DNA of 20,943 nt from Bacillota bacterium (GTDB lineage: Bacteria > Bacillota > Clostridia > Oscillospirales > Acutalibacteraceae), in contig JAEXDU010000020.1 of the NCBI GenBank assembly GCA_023401495.1, positions 1 to 20,943 on the forward strand, in the 5' to 3' direction. The notes beneath the pieces were generated by a model, which was not told the DNA's origin, searched no databases, and saw only the letters and a list, made by a program, of their open reading frames with translations. Below are positions 15,619 to 20,943 of the stretch, one piece after another. Position numbers and translations under genes: made by a program. The stretch's first letter is position 1. Each line of letters starts with the position of its first letter.

Positions 15619-16101
15619 ATGGAAAAATTGTTAGCTCTTTTAAGTGAAAATGCCAGACTGACCCCTGCGCAGCTCGCAGCAATGCTCGACACAACGCAGG
15701 AAAAGGTCAATGAAGCAATCGAACAGTATGAAAAGCAGGGTGTGATCAAAGGCTATCGCGCGCTGATCGACTGGGAGAAGGTCGACCAGAATAAAGTCAC
15801 GGCGCTGATTGAGCTGAAGGTCGTTCCGAAGCCGGACCGCGGCTTTGACGAGGTGGCAGACCGCGTGATGAGCTTTGACGAGGTAGAGAGCGTCTACCTG
15901 ATGTCCGGCGGGTATGATCTTGCGGTGATTGTTCACGGAAAATCGATGCAGGAAGTGGCGCTGTTCGTCATGAACCGCCTGGCTGCGCTGGATTCTGTTG
16001 TTTCCACAGCCACCCACTTTATTTTGACCCGGTATAAAGACGGAGGGGTTGTTCTTCACTCCGGAGAAGACAAAGACCAAAGAACGGGGTGTGTATGGTG
16101 A
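15619..16101 (+). CDS. Lrp/AsnC family transcriptional regulator (AlaR/YugG-like)
   Basis: Lrp/AsnC-type regulator of 160 residues. The N-terminal winged helix (about 1-50) contains LSENARLTPAQLAAMLDTTQ and IEQYEKQGVIKGYRALIDW. The C-terminal RAM/ACT-like ligand domain includes VTALIELKVVPKPDRGF, ESVYLMSGGYDLAVIV and VSTATHFILTRYK. Such proteins bind amino acids and form octamers. AAGGAGG seven nt upstream makes the ATG at 15619 secure. Its last codons overlap the aminotransferase start, a strongly coupled pair like B. subtilis AlaR (YugG) and AlaT (YugH), so it probably controls that gene. The direction of control cannot be read from sequence. Confidence 0.93.
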   Translation: MEKLLALLSENARLTPAQLAAMLDTTQEKVNEAIEQYEKQGVIKGYRALIDWEKVDQNKVTALIELKVVPKPDRGFDEVADRVMSFDEVESVYLMSGGYDLAVIVHGKSMQEVALFVMNRLAALDSVVSTATHFILTRYKDGGVVLHSGEDKDQRTGCVW

Positions 16102-17270
16102 TCGATTATCAATCTGTGATGAATCAAAAGCTGCAGTCGCTCAAGCCTTCGGGAATCCGGAAGTTTTTCGATATTGCAAGTGAAATGGACGACGTGATTT
16201 CCCTCTCCATTGGCGAGCCTGATTTTTCCACCCCCTGGCATGTGCGCCAGGCCGGAATTCAGACGCTGGAAAAGGGAAAGACCTGGTACAGTCCGAACCG
16301 CGGCTTTATGGAGCTGCGCCAGGAAATCTGCAAATGGGTCGCCCGCAAATACCAGGTGGAATACGACCCCGCAACGGACGTCGTGGTCACCGTTGGCGGC
16401 TCCGAAGCGATCGACGCCAGCCTGCGCTCGCTTGTGAACCCCGGCGACGAGGTGCTCATCCCCGAGCCGAGCTTTGTCTGTTATGTGCCGCTCGCGCAGA
16501 TGGCCGGCGGTGTTCCGGTGATTCTGGAAACGAAGGCGGAAAATGATTTCCGCTTAACCGCCGAGGAGCTGCGCGCGAAGATCACCCCGAAGACAAAAGT
16601 CTTGGTTCTGCCCTTCCCGAATAACCCGACTGGCGCCGTGATGCGCCGCGAGCATCTGGAAGAAATTGCAGCGATTGTCAAGGAACATAACCTGATGGTG
16701 ATTTCCGATGAAATTTACAGCGAGCTGACTTATGGCGACACGCCCCACGTCAGCTTCGCGGCGATCGACGGCATGAAAGAGCGCACGATCCTGATCAACG
16801 GCTTCTCCAAGGCGTATGCCATGACCGGCTGGCGTCTCGGCTTTGCCATGGGGCCGACGGCGATCATCGCCCAGATGACGAAGCTGCACCAGTACGGCAT
16901 TATGAGCGCACCCACCATGTCGCAGTATGCGGCGATTGAGGCGCTCAAAAACGGTGATGACGATATTGAGGAGATGCGTTCCCAATACGATATGCGCCGC
17001 CGACTGATCGTAGACGGCCTCAATTCACTCGGCCTGACCTGCTTTGAGCCCGAGGGAGCGTTTTATGTGTTCCCCTGCATCAAGAGCAGCGGCCTCAGTT
17101 CAGAGGAGTTCTGCGAGCGTCTGATTTACGCGGAGAAGGTTGCGATTGTGCCCGGCAACGCGTTCGGCGACTGCGGAGAGGGCTTTGCCCGGGTCGCTTA
17201 CTCCAACTCGATTCCGAATATCACCGAGGCCCTCAAACGGATCGAGCGCTTTTTGGGTACGCTCAAATAA
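16095..17270 (+). CDS. alaT: PLP-dependent aminotransferase class I/II, AlaT (YugH)-like
   Basis: Fold-type I aminotransferase of 391 residues, moving an amino group between an amino acid and a 2-oxoacid. The PLP lysine is Lys239 in NGFSKAYAMTGWRLGF. Other cofactor-site motifs are TVGGSEAID (phosphate loop), PNNPTGAV, ISDEIYSELTYG and a C-terminal Arg segment in GFARVAYS. The N-terminal SLKPSGIRKFFDIASEMDDV and LSIGEPDFSTPWHVRQAG resemble, from memory, B. subtilis YugH/AlaT, an alanine transaminase. Older annotation calls this group aromatic or aspartate aminotransferases. The ATG at 16095 overlaps the lrp-type stop by 7 bp; the GTG at 16089 is an alternative. A terminator follows at 17298. 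Confidence 0.92.
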   Translation: MVIDYQSVMNQKLQSLKPSGIRKFFDIASEMDDVISLSIGEPDFSTPWHVRQAGIQTLEKGKTWYSPNRGFMELRQEICKWVARKYQVEYDPATDVVVTVGGSEAIDASLRSLVNPGDEVLIPEPSFVCYVPLAQMAGGVPVILETKAENDFRLTAEELRAKITPKTKVLVLPFPNNPTGAVMRREHLEEIAAIVKEHNLMVISDEIYSELTYGDTPHVSFAAIDGMKERTILINGFSKAYAMTGWRLGFAMGPTAIIAQMTKLHQYGIMSAPTMSQYAAIEALKNGDDDIEEMRSQYDMRRRLIVDGLNSLGLTCFEPEGAFYVFPCIKSSGLSSEEFCERLIYAEKVAIVPGNAFGDCGEGFARVAYSNSIPNITEALKRIERFLGTLK

Positions 17271-17297
17271 TTTTTCTCTGGATGAAATCGGTTCAAT

Positions 17298-17350
17298 GGT
17301 TTTGCGTGCTGCGCCCGTTCTGCGGGTGCGGCGGGCAAAACCTTCTTTTT
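17298..17350 (+). terminator. Terminator-like hairpin between the aminotransferase and ispE
   Basis: Outer stem GGTTTTGC (17298-17305) with GCAAAACC (17335-17342) enclosing a second GC-rich stem, followed by TTCTTTTT. It ends only 26 nt before the ispE start codon and close to its ribosome binding site. No ispE promoter is seen after it, so it may act as a partial terminator or attenuator. Confidence 0.6.
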
Positions 17351-17375
17351 GCCGGGAGGAATGGGGAGATTGTTT

Positions 17376-18245
17376 ATGCATATGGGGCGGCCGGTTTGTG
17401 TTTATGCAACGGCAAAACTGAATCTGACACTCGATATACTGGGACGCCGTGCGGACGGCTATCATCTGCTGGATATGGTGATGCAGACCGTTTCCGTTTA
17501 TGATACTTTGCTGCTCACACCGACCCAAACTCCGGGAGTTGATCTGCTCTGCGACCGGGCGGGGATTCCCTGTGGGGAGGAAAATACGGTACAAAGGGCC
17601 GCGCACCTGTTTTATCAGGCGGCGGATCTGCCAAACGGCGGAATTCAAATCCGGATGTTAAAACGGATTCCCGATCAGGCGGGGATGGGCGGGGGCAGCG
17701 CCGACGCCGCCGCCGTGCTGCGTGCGATGAACCGGATATACGATGCCGGTTTTACAATGGACGAGCTGTGTGCGCTGGGCCTGAAAATCGGGGCGGACGT
17801 TCCGTTCTGCCTTCGGGGCGGCGCCATGCGGGCCGAGGGGATCGGCGAGATTTTAACTCCTCTTGCCCCGATGCCGCAGTGCTTTTTTGTCGTGTGCAAG
17901 CCCGCCGTCAGCATCAGTACCGCCGCGGCGTTTGCGCAGGCGGACCGCGACGGCGCATCCTATCCGCGCTATACCCCGGCAATGACAGCGGCGCTCGAGA
18001 GCGGCGAACTGCCCCGAATCGCGGGCAGCCTCGGCAATTCGTTTTCGCTGGCGATGCCGGAGCCGCAAATCGAAGAGCTTCGGCAGGCCCTGCTGCGTAT
18101 GGGCGCGCTTGGCGCCTGCATGACCGGGAGCGGCTCGGCGGTGTTCGGTATTTTTTCGGAGCGTGTAACGGCGGAGCAGTGCCGGGAAGAACTGCGAAAA
18201 AAATACCGTCATGTTTTTGTCTGCGAGCCGGTCGGCGCTGAATAA
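17376..18245 (+). CDS. ispE: 4-diphosphocytidyl-2-C-methyl-D-erythritol kinase
   Basis: GHMP-family kinase of the MEP isoprenoid pathway, phosphorylating the 2-hydroxyl of CDP-methylerythritol with ATP. It has 289 residues, the usual length. Motifs are ATAKLNLTLDILGRRADGYH (catalytic Lys, substrate pocket), the ATP-binding AGMGGGSADAAAVLRAMN (about 102-119), GADVPFCLRGGA (catalytic Asp) and the C-terminal GALGACMTGSGSAVFGIF loop. GGGGAG at 17363-17368 lies seven nt before the ATG at 17376; an ATG two codons later (17382) is possible. Upstream TTG and ATG codons precede or overlap the ribosome binding sites. It stands between the alaT-like gene and spoIIR, separated from each by a terminator-like hairpin. 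Confidence 0.95.
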   Translation: MHMGRPVCVYATAKLNLTLDILGRRADGYHLLDMVMQTVSVYDTLLLTPTQTPGVDLLCDRAGIPCGEENTVQRAAHLFYQAADLPNGGIQIRMLKRIPDQAGMGGGSADAAAVLRAMNRIYDAGFTMDELCALGLKIGADVPFCLRGGAMRAEGIGEILTPLAPMPQCFFVVCKPAVSISTAAAFAQADRDGASYPRYTPAMTAALESGELPRIAGSLGNSFSLAMPEPQIEELRQALLRMGALGACMTGSGSAVFGIFSERVTAEQCREELRKKYRHVFVCEPVGAE

Positions 18246-18259
18246 AAAATCTATGTTAG

Positions 18260-18308
18260 GTATCTTTCCCCTAAAAGGTGGGGAAAGATACTATTTTTTG
18301 TTTTTTTT
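18260..18308 (+). terminator. Terminator after ispE, containing palindromic repeat copy 2
   Basis: Perfect 12-bp stem GTATCTTTCCCC (18260-18271) with GGGGAAAGATAC (18280-18291), loop TAAAAGGT, then T-rich DNA (six T, G, eight T). The outer arms repeat the palindrome at 14643-14677, while the inner stem and loop differ. Here the element has a T run and should terminate ispE transcription. Confidence 0.85.
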
Positions 18309-18379
18309 CTTGGTTCGTGCGTATAAATTGAAAAAAAGAGGACAATCCTTTGGTTAACATAAAGAAGGAGATGACCCTT

Positions 18380-19012
18380 TTGAATACCACTCAGAGTTCT
18401 CTGAAATTAAAGAACATAGAAAAAGCGCTGATCATCGCGTTTGTACTTACTGTTGCCTGCTCCTTTACTTCATTTTTTTCCTTTGCACGGCAATGTGAAG
18501 ATATTCCGAACCATGTTTTGCGCCTGCATGTGCTGGCCAATTCCGATACATCCGAGGATCAGGAACTCAAGCTCTATGTACGCAACCGCATTTTAACCGA
18601 ATCTGCCGGAATGCTCGACGGCGTTACCGACCGCAGGGAAGCGGAACAGGTAGTGCGGCAGAATATGCCCCGGCTTAAGGCCGCGGCCGCAGAGGAAATC
18701 GCACAGCGCGGGTATCAGTACCCGGTGGATGTCGAGCTGGAAAACATCTATTTTACCACGCGGCATTATCAGCAGGTTACGCTGCCGGCCGGCACCTACG
18801 ATGCGCTGCGCGTGACAATCGGTCAGGCGCAGGGAAAAAACTGGTGGTGCGTGATGTTCCCGCCCATGTGCCTGCCCGCCGCTGAAGAAAAAGAAGAGCT
18901 TGACGATGTGCTGAACCCACAGCAGATGGAGATCGTAACTGGGCAATACGAAATCCGCTTTAAATCACTCGAGCTGTACGAACAATTCAAAAACTGGGCA
19001 GCCGGAAAATAA
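18380..19012 (+). CDS. spoIIR: Stage II sporulation protein R
   Basis: SpoIIR is the secreted forespore signal that triggers SpoIIGA processing of pro-sigma-E in the mother cell. The protein has 210 residues with one N-terminal hydrophobic segment (KALIIAFVLTVACSFTSFF, about 14-32) that acts as signal or anchor. Diagnostic motifs are VLRLHVLANSDTSEDQELKL with YVRNRIL after it, TLPAGTYDALRVTIGQAQG and NWWCVMFPPMCLP (about 154-166). AAGGAG at 18365-18370 lies nine nt before a TTG at 18380, chosen as start. An ATG at 18371 overlaps that site and is out of place, and a TTG at 18350 is further upstream. In Bacillus the gene is under sigma-F; I could not define a convincing sigma-F promoter here. 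It shows that the organism is, or descends from, a spore former. Confidence 0.93.
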   Translation: MNTTQSSLKLKNIEKALIIAFVLTVACSFTSFFSFARQCEDIPNHVLRLHVLANSDTSEDQELKLYVRNRILTESAGMLDGVTDRREAEQVVRQNMPRLKAAAAEEIAQRGYQYPVDVELENIYFTTRHYQQVTLPAGTYDALRVTIGQAQGKNWWCVMFPPMCLPAAEEKEELDDVLNPQQMEIVTGQYEIRFKSLELYEQFKNWAAGK

Positions 19013-19026
19013 AGGACAGACCCTTC

Positions 19027-19075
19027 GGAAATCCGGCGAATCGCATCGATCGGAAATCTCGGTTTGCCGGATTCC
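19027..19075. repeat. Inverted repeat between spoIIR and its terminator
   Basis: GGAAATCCGGC (19027-19037) pairs with GCCGGATTCC (19066-19075) with one bulged A and a long, partly self-pairing loop. It is adjacent to the terminator hairpin and lies in the spoIIR 3' untranslated region. Function unknown. Confidence 0.55.
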
Positions 19076-19078
19076 TTC

Positions 19079-19124
19079 AAAAAAAGCATTCCCTTTGCAG
19101 TTAGCTGCTCAGGGAATGCTTTTT
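19079..19124. terminator. Bidirectional terminator between spoIIR and the methyltransferase gene
   Basis: Stem GCATTCCCT (19086-19094) with AGGGAATGC (19111-19119), an inner GCAG/CTGC stem, seven A before and five T after. It serves the converging spoIIR (+) and methyltransferase (-) genes. Confidence 0.88.
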
Positions 19125-19167
19125 GTCGTTCTATTTCAGATAAAAAGTAAGGAATCCATCTGAATTT

Positions 19168-19875
19168 TCATGATTTGTCCGCAATCGTTTCTTCCGGTCC
19201 TTTGACACAGCAAAAGCAGCCCATGGAGCCGACCACATTTACCGTTACCTCGGCGTATTTTTGCTTTAGCCTGTTTTCAAGGCTGGCTGCGGTTTCAAAC
19301 GGCGGAGTGAAGAAGCCCTTCGGTACATACAGCTTCTCAATGAACCAGTCGGTTCGGCTTTGTTCGCCCTGAATATAAAAGCATCCGCAGAAGATTCCGC
19401 CGGGCTTTAGCACCCGAAAGGTTTCGCGGTAGGCCGCTTCCTTTGAGGGGAATGCGTGAAATCCGTTCAGGGAGAGCACGAGATCAAAGGTGTTGTCGCT
19501 GAACGGGAGGTTCCCTACATCGCCCTGCATAAAATGAACGTTGGAAAGCCCGGCCGTGGTGGCCCGGCGCTGTGCGGTTTCCATCATGGCCGTGGAATAG
19601 TCCAGACAGGTGATGTCCGCTTTGGGCAGAGTCCGGTACACCGGCATGGTCAGAACGCCGGTTCCCACCGGAACCTCCAGCATCCTGCCGGAGAAATCCT
19701 CCGATATACCTGAGAGGGCCAGGTCCAGATAGTGATCATTCCGGGGCTTGTTCATCTTCCATACCAGCCCGCAGATCAGCTTGCCGGGCAGAGTAGAGCA
19801 AGTGATCATCCCGTCATACAGAGTGGCCTCTTTGCCCAAAGATTGATAAGCTGTTTTGATTTCTTCATGTCTCAT
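19168..19875 (-). CDS. Class I SAM-dependent methyltransferase (Methyltransf_11-like)
   Basis: Cytosolic class I methyltransferase of 235 residues. The SAM-binding core shows motif I MLEVPVGTGVL (about 65-75), the acidic end of strand 2 in ITCLDYSTAMMETA, motif post-II QGDVGNLPFSDNTFDLVLSL, and the RVLKPGGIFCGCFY strand-turn. The pattern is that of the UbiE/Methyltransf_11 group; the substrate is not identifiable. The C-terminus has an unusual cysteine-rich patch, GSMGCFCCVKG. AAAGGAG lies seven nt upstream of the ATG at 19875. A longer frame to 19911 starts before that site. It stands alone on this strand, converging with spoIIR. Confidence 0.9.
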   Translation of the reverse strand: MRHEEIKTAYQSLGKEATLYDGMITCSTLPGKLICGLVWKMNKPRNDHYLDLALSGISEDFSGRMLEVPVGTGVLTMPVYRTLPKADITCLDYSTAMMETAQRRATTAGLSNVHFMQGDVGNLPFSDNTFDLVLSLNGFHAFPSKEAAYRETFRVLKPGGIFCGCFYIQGEQSRTDWFIEKLYVPKGFFTPPFETAASLENRLKQKYAEVTVNVVGSMGCFCCVKGPEETIADKS

Positions 19876-19983
19876 ATTGCTTCTCCTTTCCCAATGCGGC
19901 TGCCGAATCAATCTGGCCGCGCGGAAGTTCGTTTGCCGATTTTTACTCAGGGCAGATACGGCAGGAGCGAATCGCCCTTTTTA

Positions 19984-20001
19984 AGTTAGCTGAATCTAAC
20001 T
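19984..20001. promoter_or_regulatory. Inverted repeat upstream of the methyltransferase gene
   Basis: AGTTAG-N6-CTAACT is a perfect 6-bp inverted repeat spaced by six bases, about 110 bp before the methyltransferase start. The size and spacing fit an operator for a dimeric repressor (for example TetR type), but no regulator gene is adjacent. Confidence 0.35.
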
Positions 20002-20142
20002 GAAAGAGCTGCTGCGTCGAAAAAGGTTCCCGGGTATCCGCTGTTTGGTAAATCGTGGAAGTACCATTTGTACCTTACTGCGTTCCAAAGATTTTGTCAA
20101 CAGTGAATGAACTGTTCCAAATGAAAGCTTCGGAATTCTTTC

Positions 20143-20178
20143 GGCGTGAGCGGTTTACAATCTTTCGCACGCTTTTTT
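20143..20178 (+). terminator. Orphan terminator-like hairpin
   Basis: GCGTG + CG pair with CG + CACGC across a 2-nt bulge, with a run of seven T directly after. No plus-strand gene lies upstream as far as spoIIR, which already has a terminator. It could end a short unannotated RNA or be chance. Confidence 0.3.
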
Positions 20179-20192
20179 TCAAGGCTCTTTTA

Positions 20193-20213
20193 TGCTATAA
20201 TGGCCTCACGGCA
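20193..20213 (+). promoter_or_regulatory. Extended -10 element 1 with CCTCACGGCA
   Basis: TGCTATAAT (extended -10; TATAAT at 20196-20201) is followed after two bases by CCTCACGGCA. A start near 20208 is expected. A hairpin follows directly: GGCAT / ATGCC enclosing CGAAAGC / GCTTTCG (20210-20239). No clear -35. Confidence 0.5.
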
Positions 20214-20311
20214 TAAGCGAAAGCAAAGCTTTCGATGCCTGAGAGAACATTGAATCATCAGCTTGCAATTCCGATTATCTGGATGGGGGGATAAGCTGGT
20301 GTAATCACGGA

Positions 20312-20332
20312 TGATATAATAACCTCACGGCA
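20312..20332 (+). promoter_or_regulatory. Extended -10 element 2 with CCTCACGGCA
   Basis: TGATATAAT (TATAAT at 20315-20320) is followed after two bases by the same CCTCACGGCA as element 1, exactly 119 bp downstream of it. A GCAGGC-TGA-GCCTGC hairpin follows. No -35 match is seen, which is compatible with an extended -10 promoter. Confidence 0.5.
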
Positions 20333-20443
20333 GGCTGAGCCTGCACGCACGTCGCGGGAAAGCGAACAGAGTAAATTGCCCCATTCCACGCGGAAACGGT
20401 TTTACGGGAATCTGCCGGGTACACCCCCTGCGAGCCGACGAGA

Positions 20444-20529
20444 GCGCTCTGAAAATGCCCGCCGACAGACGAGATTACAAAGCTTGTTTTTAGATGAAAT
20501 TCGGAGAGTGGGCATTTTCAGTGGAGCGC
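20444..20529. repeat. Large imperfect inverted repeat
   Basis: CTGAAAATGCCC (20449-20460) is an exact 12-bp match to GGGCATTTTCAG (20510-20521). Outer GCGCTC (20444-20449) pairs with GAGCGC (20524-20529) across a small bulge, and inner CCGA pairs with TCGG. The 86-bp unit has the look of a small non-autonomous palindromic element or a long RNA hairpin. Confidence 0.65.
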
Positions 20530-20562
20530 CTTACTGGTAGCTTTCGTTGGCGTTCTCAGGAA

Positions 20563-20694
20563 CCGTTCCCCGAACGGATTCCAAAGGTGTCCTTTGGCGA
20601 ATCTTTGCTTCCTTTCTTTTCGCAAGAAAGGAAGGGCCTGCCCCGACCTGAGGGGCAAGCCCTGTGCCAGCAGAAAATTCTGTGTGGCGAGCAC
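20563..20694. repeat. Array of five consecutive hairpins before addB
   Basis: In order: CCGTTC/GAACGG (20563-20577); GATT-CCAAAGG/CCTTTGG-AATC (20577-20603); CTTCCTTTCTT/AAGAAAGGAAG (20608-20634, 11 bp perfect); GGGC-TGCCCC/GGGGCA-GCCC with one mismatch (20634-20662); GTGCCA-CAGAA/TTCTG-TGGC..GCAC (20664-20694). They are packed almost end to end and none is followed by a T run. A short open frame through here is best explained as chance. Confidence 0.7.
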
Positions 20695-20759
20695 ATAAAA
20701 AATAATGAAATGAGGTGTCGCTTGTAAACAGGCCGCACTTTACGAAATGGGGGATTGGG

Positions 20760-20943
20760 TTGCTTCATCTGCTGTTCGGGCGCTCCGGGAGCGGAAAAAC
20801 ACATTTTGTCCGGCAAGAGCTGCACCGGCTGGCCGGGCAGGCGGAACAGAAGCTGATGCTTCTGGTGCCGGAACAATTTTCTTTTGAAAGCGAGCGCGCC
20901 ATGCTGCGCCTTTTGGGGCCGCGCCGTGCTGCGGAGGTAGAGG
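20760..20943 (+). CDS. addB: ATP-dependent helicase/nuclease subunit B (AddB), 3' end outside the window
   Basis: First 61 residues of the AddB/RexB subunit of the AddAB helicase-nuclease, which resects double-strand breaks for recombination. The N-terminal Walker A of AddB is seen in FGRSGSGKTHF (about residues 6-16), followed by the hallmark LLVPEQFSFESERAML (about 39-54). The start is taken as TTG at 20760 because it places the P-loop at the usual distance (MLHLLFGRSGSGKT) and GGGGGA lies six to seven nt upstream. A GTG at 20715 in the same frame would add 15 residues unlike the family. The frame remains open to the last base. addA would be expected downstream. Confidence 0.92.
   Translation, partial: MLHLLFGRSGSGKTHFVRQELHRLAGQAEQKLMLLVPEQFSFESERAMLRLLGPRRAAEVE

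Larger units (their letters stand above)
19876..20759. other. Long intergenic region (884 bp) with several unexplained structures
   Basis: No convincing gene is found between the methyltransferase and addB. Short open frames here overlap strong inverted repeats and lack ribosome binding sites. The left part (19876-20140) should hold the methyltransferase promoter; a TTGACA on the minus strand at 20095-20100 has only a poor -10 (TAAGGT) at 17 bp. The right part holds an orphan terminator-like hairpin, two tandem extended -10 elements, a large inverted repeat and five hairpins, each listed separately. Confidence 0.6.

Noticed and set aside
18321..18346. Sigma-F-like promoter (GTATA ... GAGGACAAT) before spoIIR
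   Set aside because: Expected biologically, but the spacing is only about 12 bp instead of about 15-16 and the -10 match is partial; left as unproven.
20230..20330. Possible thiamine pyrophosphate riboswitch (CTGAGAG and ATCTGGAT segments)
   Set aside because: The order and spacing of conserved TPP bases, including the GGGG and GAACCTGAT parts, are missing, and the downstream gene addB is not a thiamine gene.
20494..20727. A 77-codon open frame upstream of addB
   Set aside because: It runs through the inverted repeat and the hairpin array, has no ribosome binding site, and its translation resembles no protein; the frame is explained by the repeats.
1..20943. CRISPR array, tRNA, rRNA, prophage or insertion sequence
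   Set aside because: No regularly spaced direct repeats, no tRNA-like cloverleaf, no rRNA segments and no transposase, integrase or phage proteins were seen.

Overview
The window looks like a chromosomal segment of a Gram-positive, endospore-forming anaerobe of the Clostridia, probably near the Oscillospiraceae/Ruminococcaceae. This placement is inferred from a V/A-type ATPase operon, a spoIIR gene, an AddB-type helicase-nuclease, strong AGGAGG-like ribosome binding sites, several TTG starts and medium-high GC with AT-rich promoters. No species is claimed.

Layout. Positions 1-897 hold the end of an aldo/keto reductase, closed by a strong terminator. Positions 1133-3752 are a self-contained four-gene operon: CidA/LrgA-type and LrgB-type membrane proteins, a phosphoglycolate-phosphatase-like HAD enzyme and a FadR-type GntR regulator. 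It has a clear promoter, a TGGT-ATG-ACCA operator at the transcription start, and a bidirectional terminator. Positions 3805-12613 (minus strand) are a nine-gene V/A-type ATPase operon in transcription order H/G-C-I-K-F-E-A-B-D, with a strong promoter and a 13-bp hairpin at the atpI stop codon just before the rotor gene K. Upstream on the same strand is a UPF0237 (ACT) - UPF0210 pair of unknown function with its own promoter.

From about 14.58 kb the plus strand carries a PHP-family (histidinol-phosphatase-like) phosphoesterase, an overlapping Lrp/AsnC regulator - aminotransferase pair resembling B. subtilis AlaR/AlaT, ispE of the MEP isoprenoid pathway, and spoIIR. Terminators sit between the transcription units, and two copies of a GGTATCTTTC...GAAAGATAC palindrome occur 3.6 kb apart. 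A class I methyltransferase lies on the minus strand at 19168-19875. The window ends in the start of addB, preceded by an 884-bp intergenic region.

That region is the least explained part. It holds two tandem extended -10 elements followed by the same CCTCACGGCA, a large imperfect inverted repeat, and five consecutive hairpins running up to addB. The two most interesting leads are this structured region and the LrgAB / phosphoglycolate-phosphatase / FadR cassette, which may form and export a small carboxylate such as glycolate.
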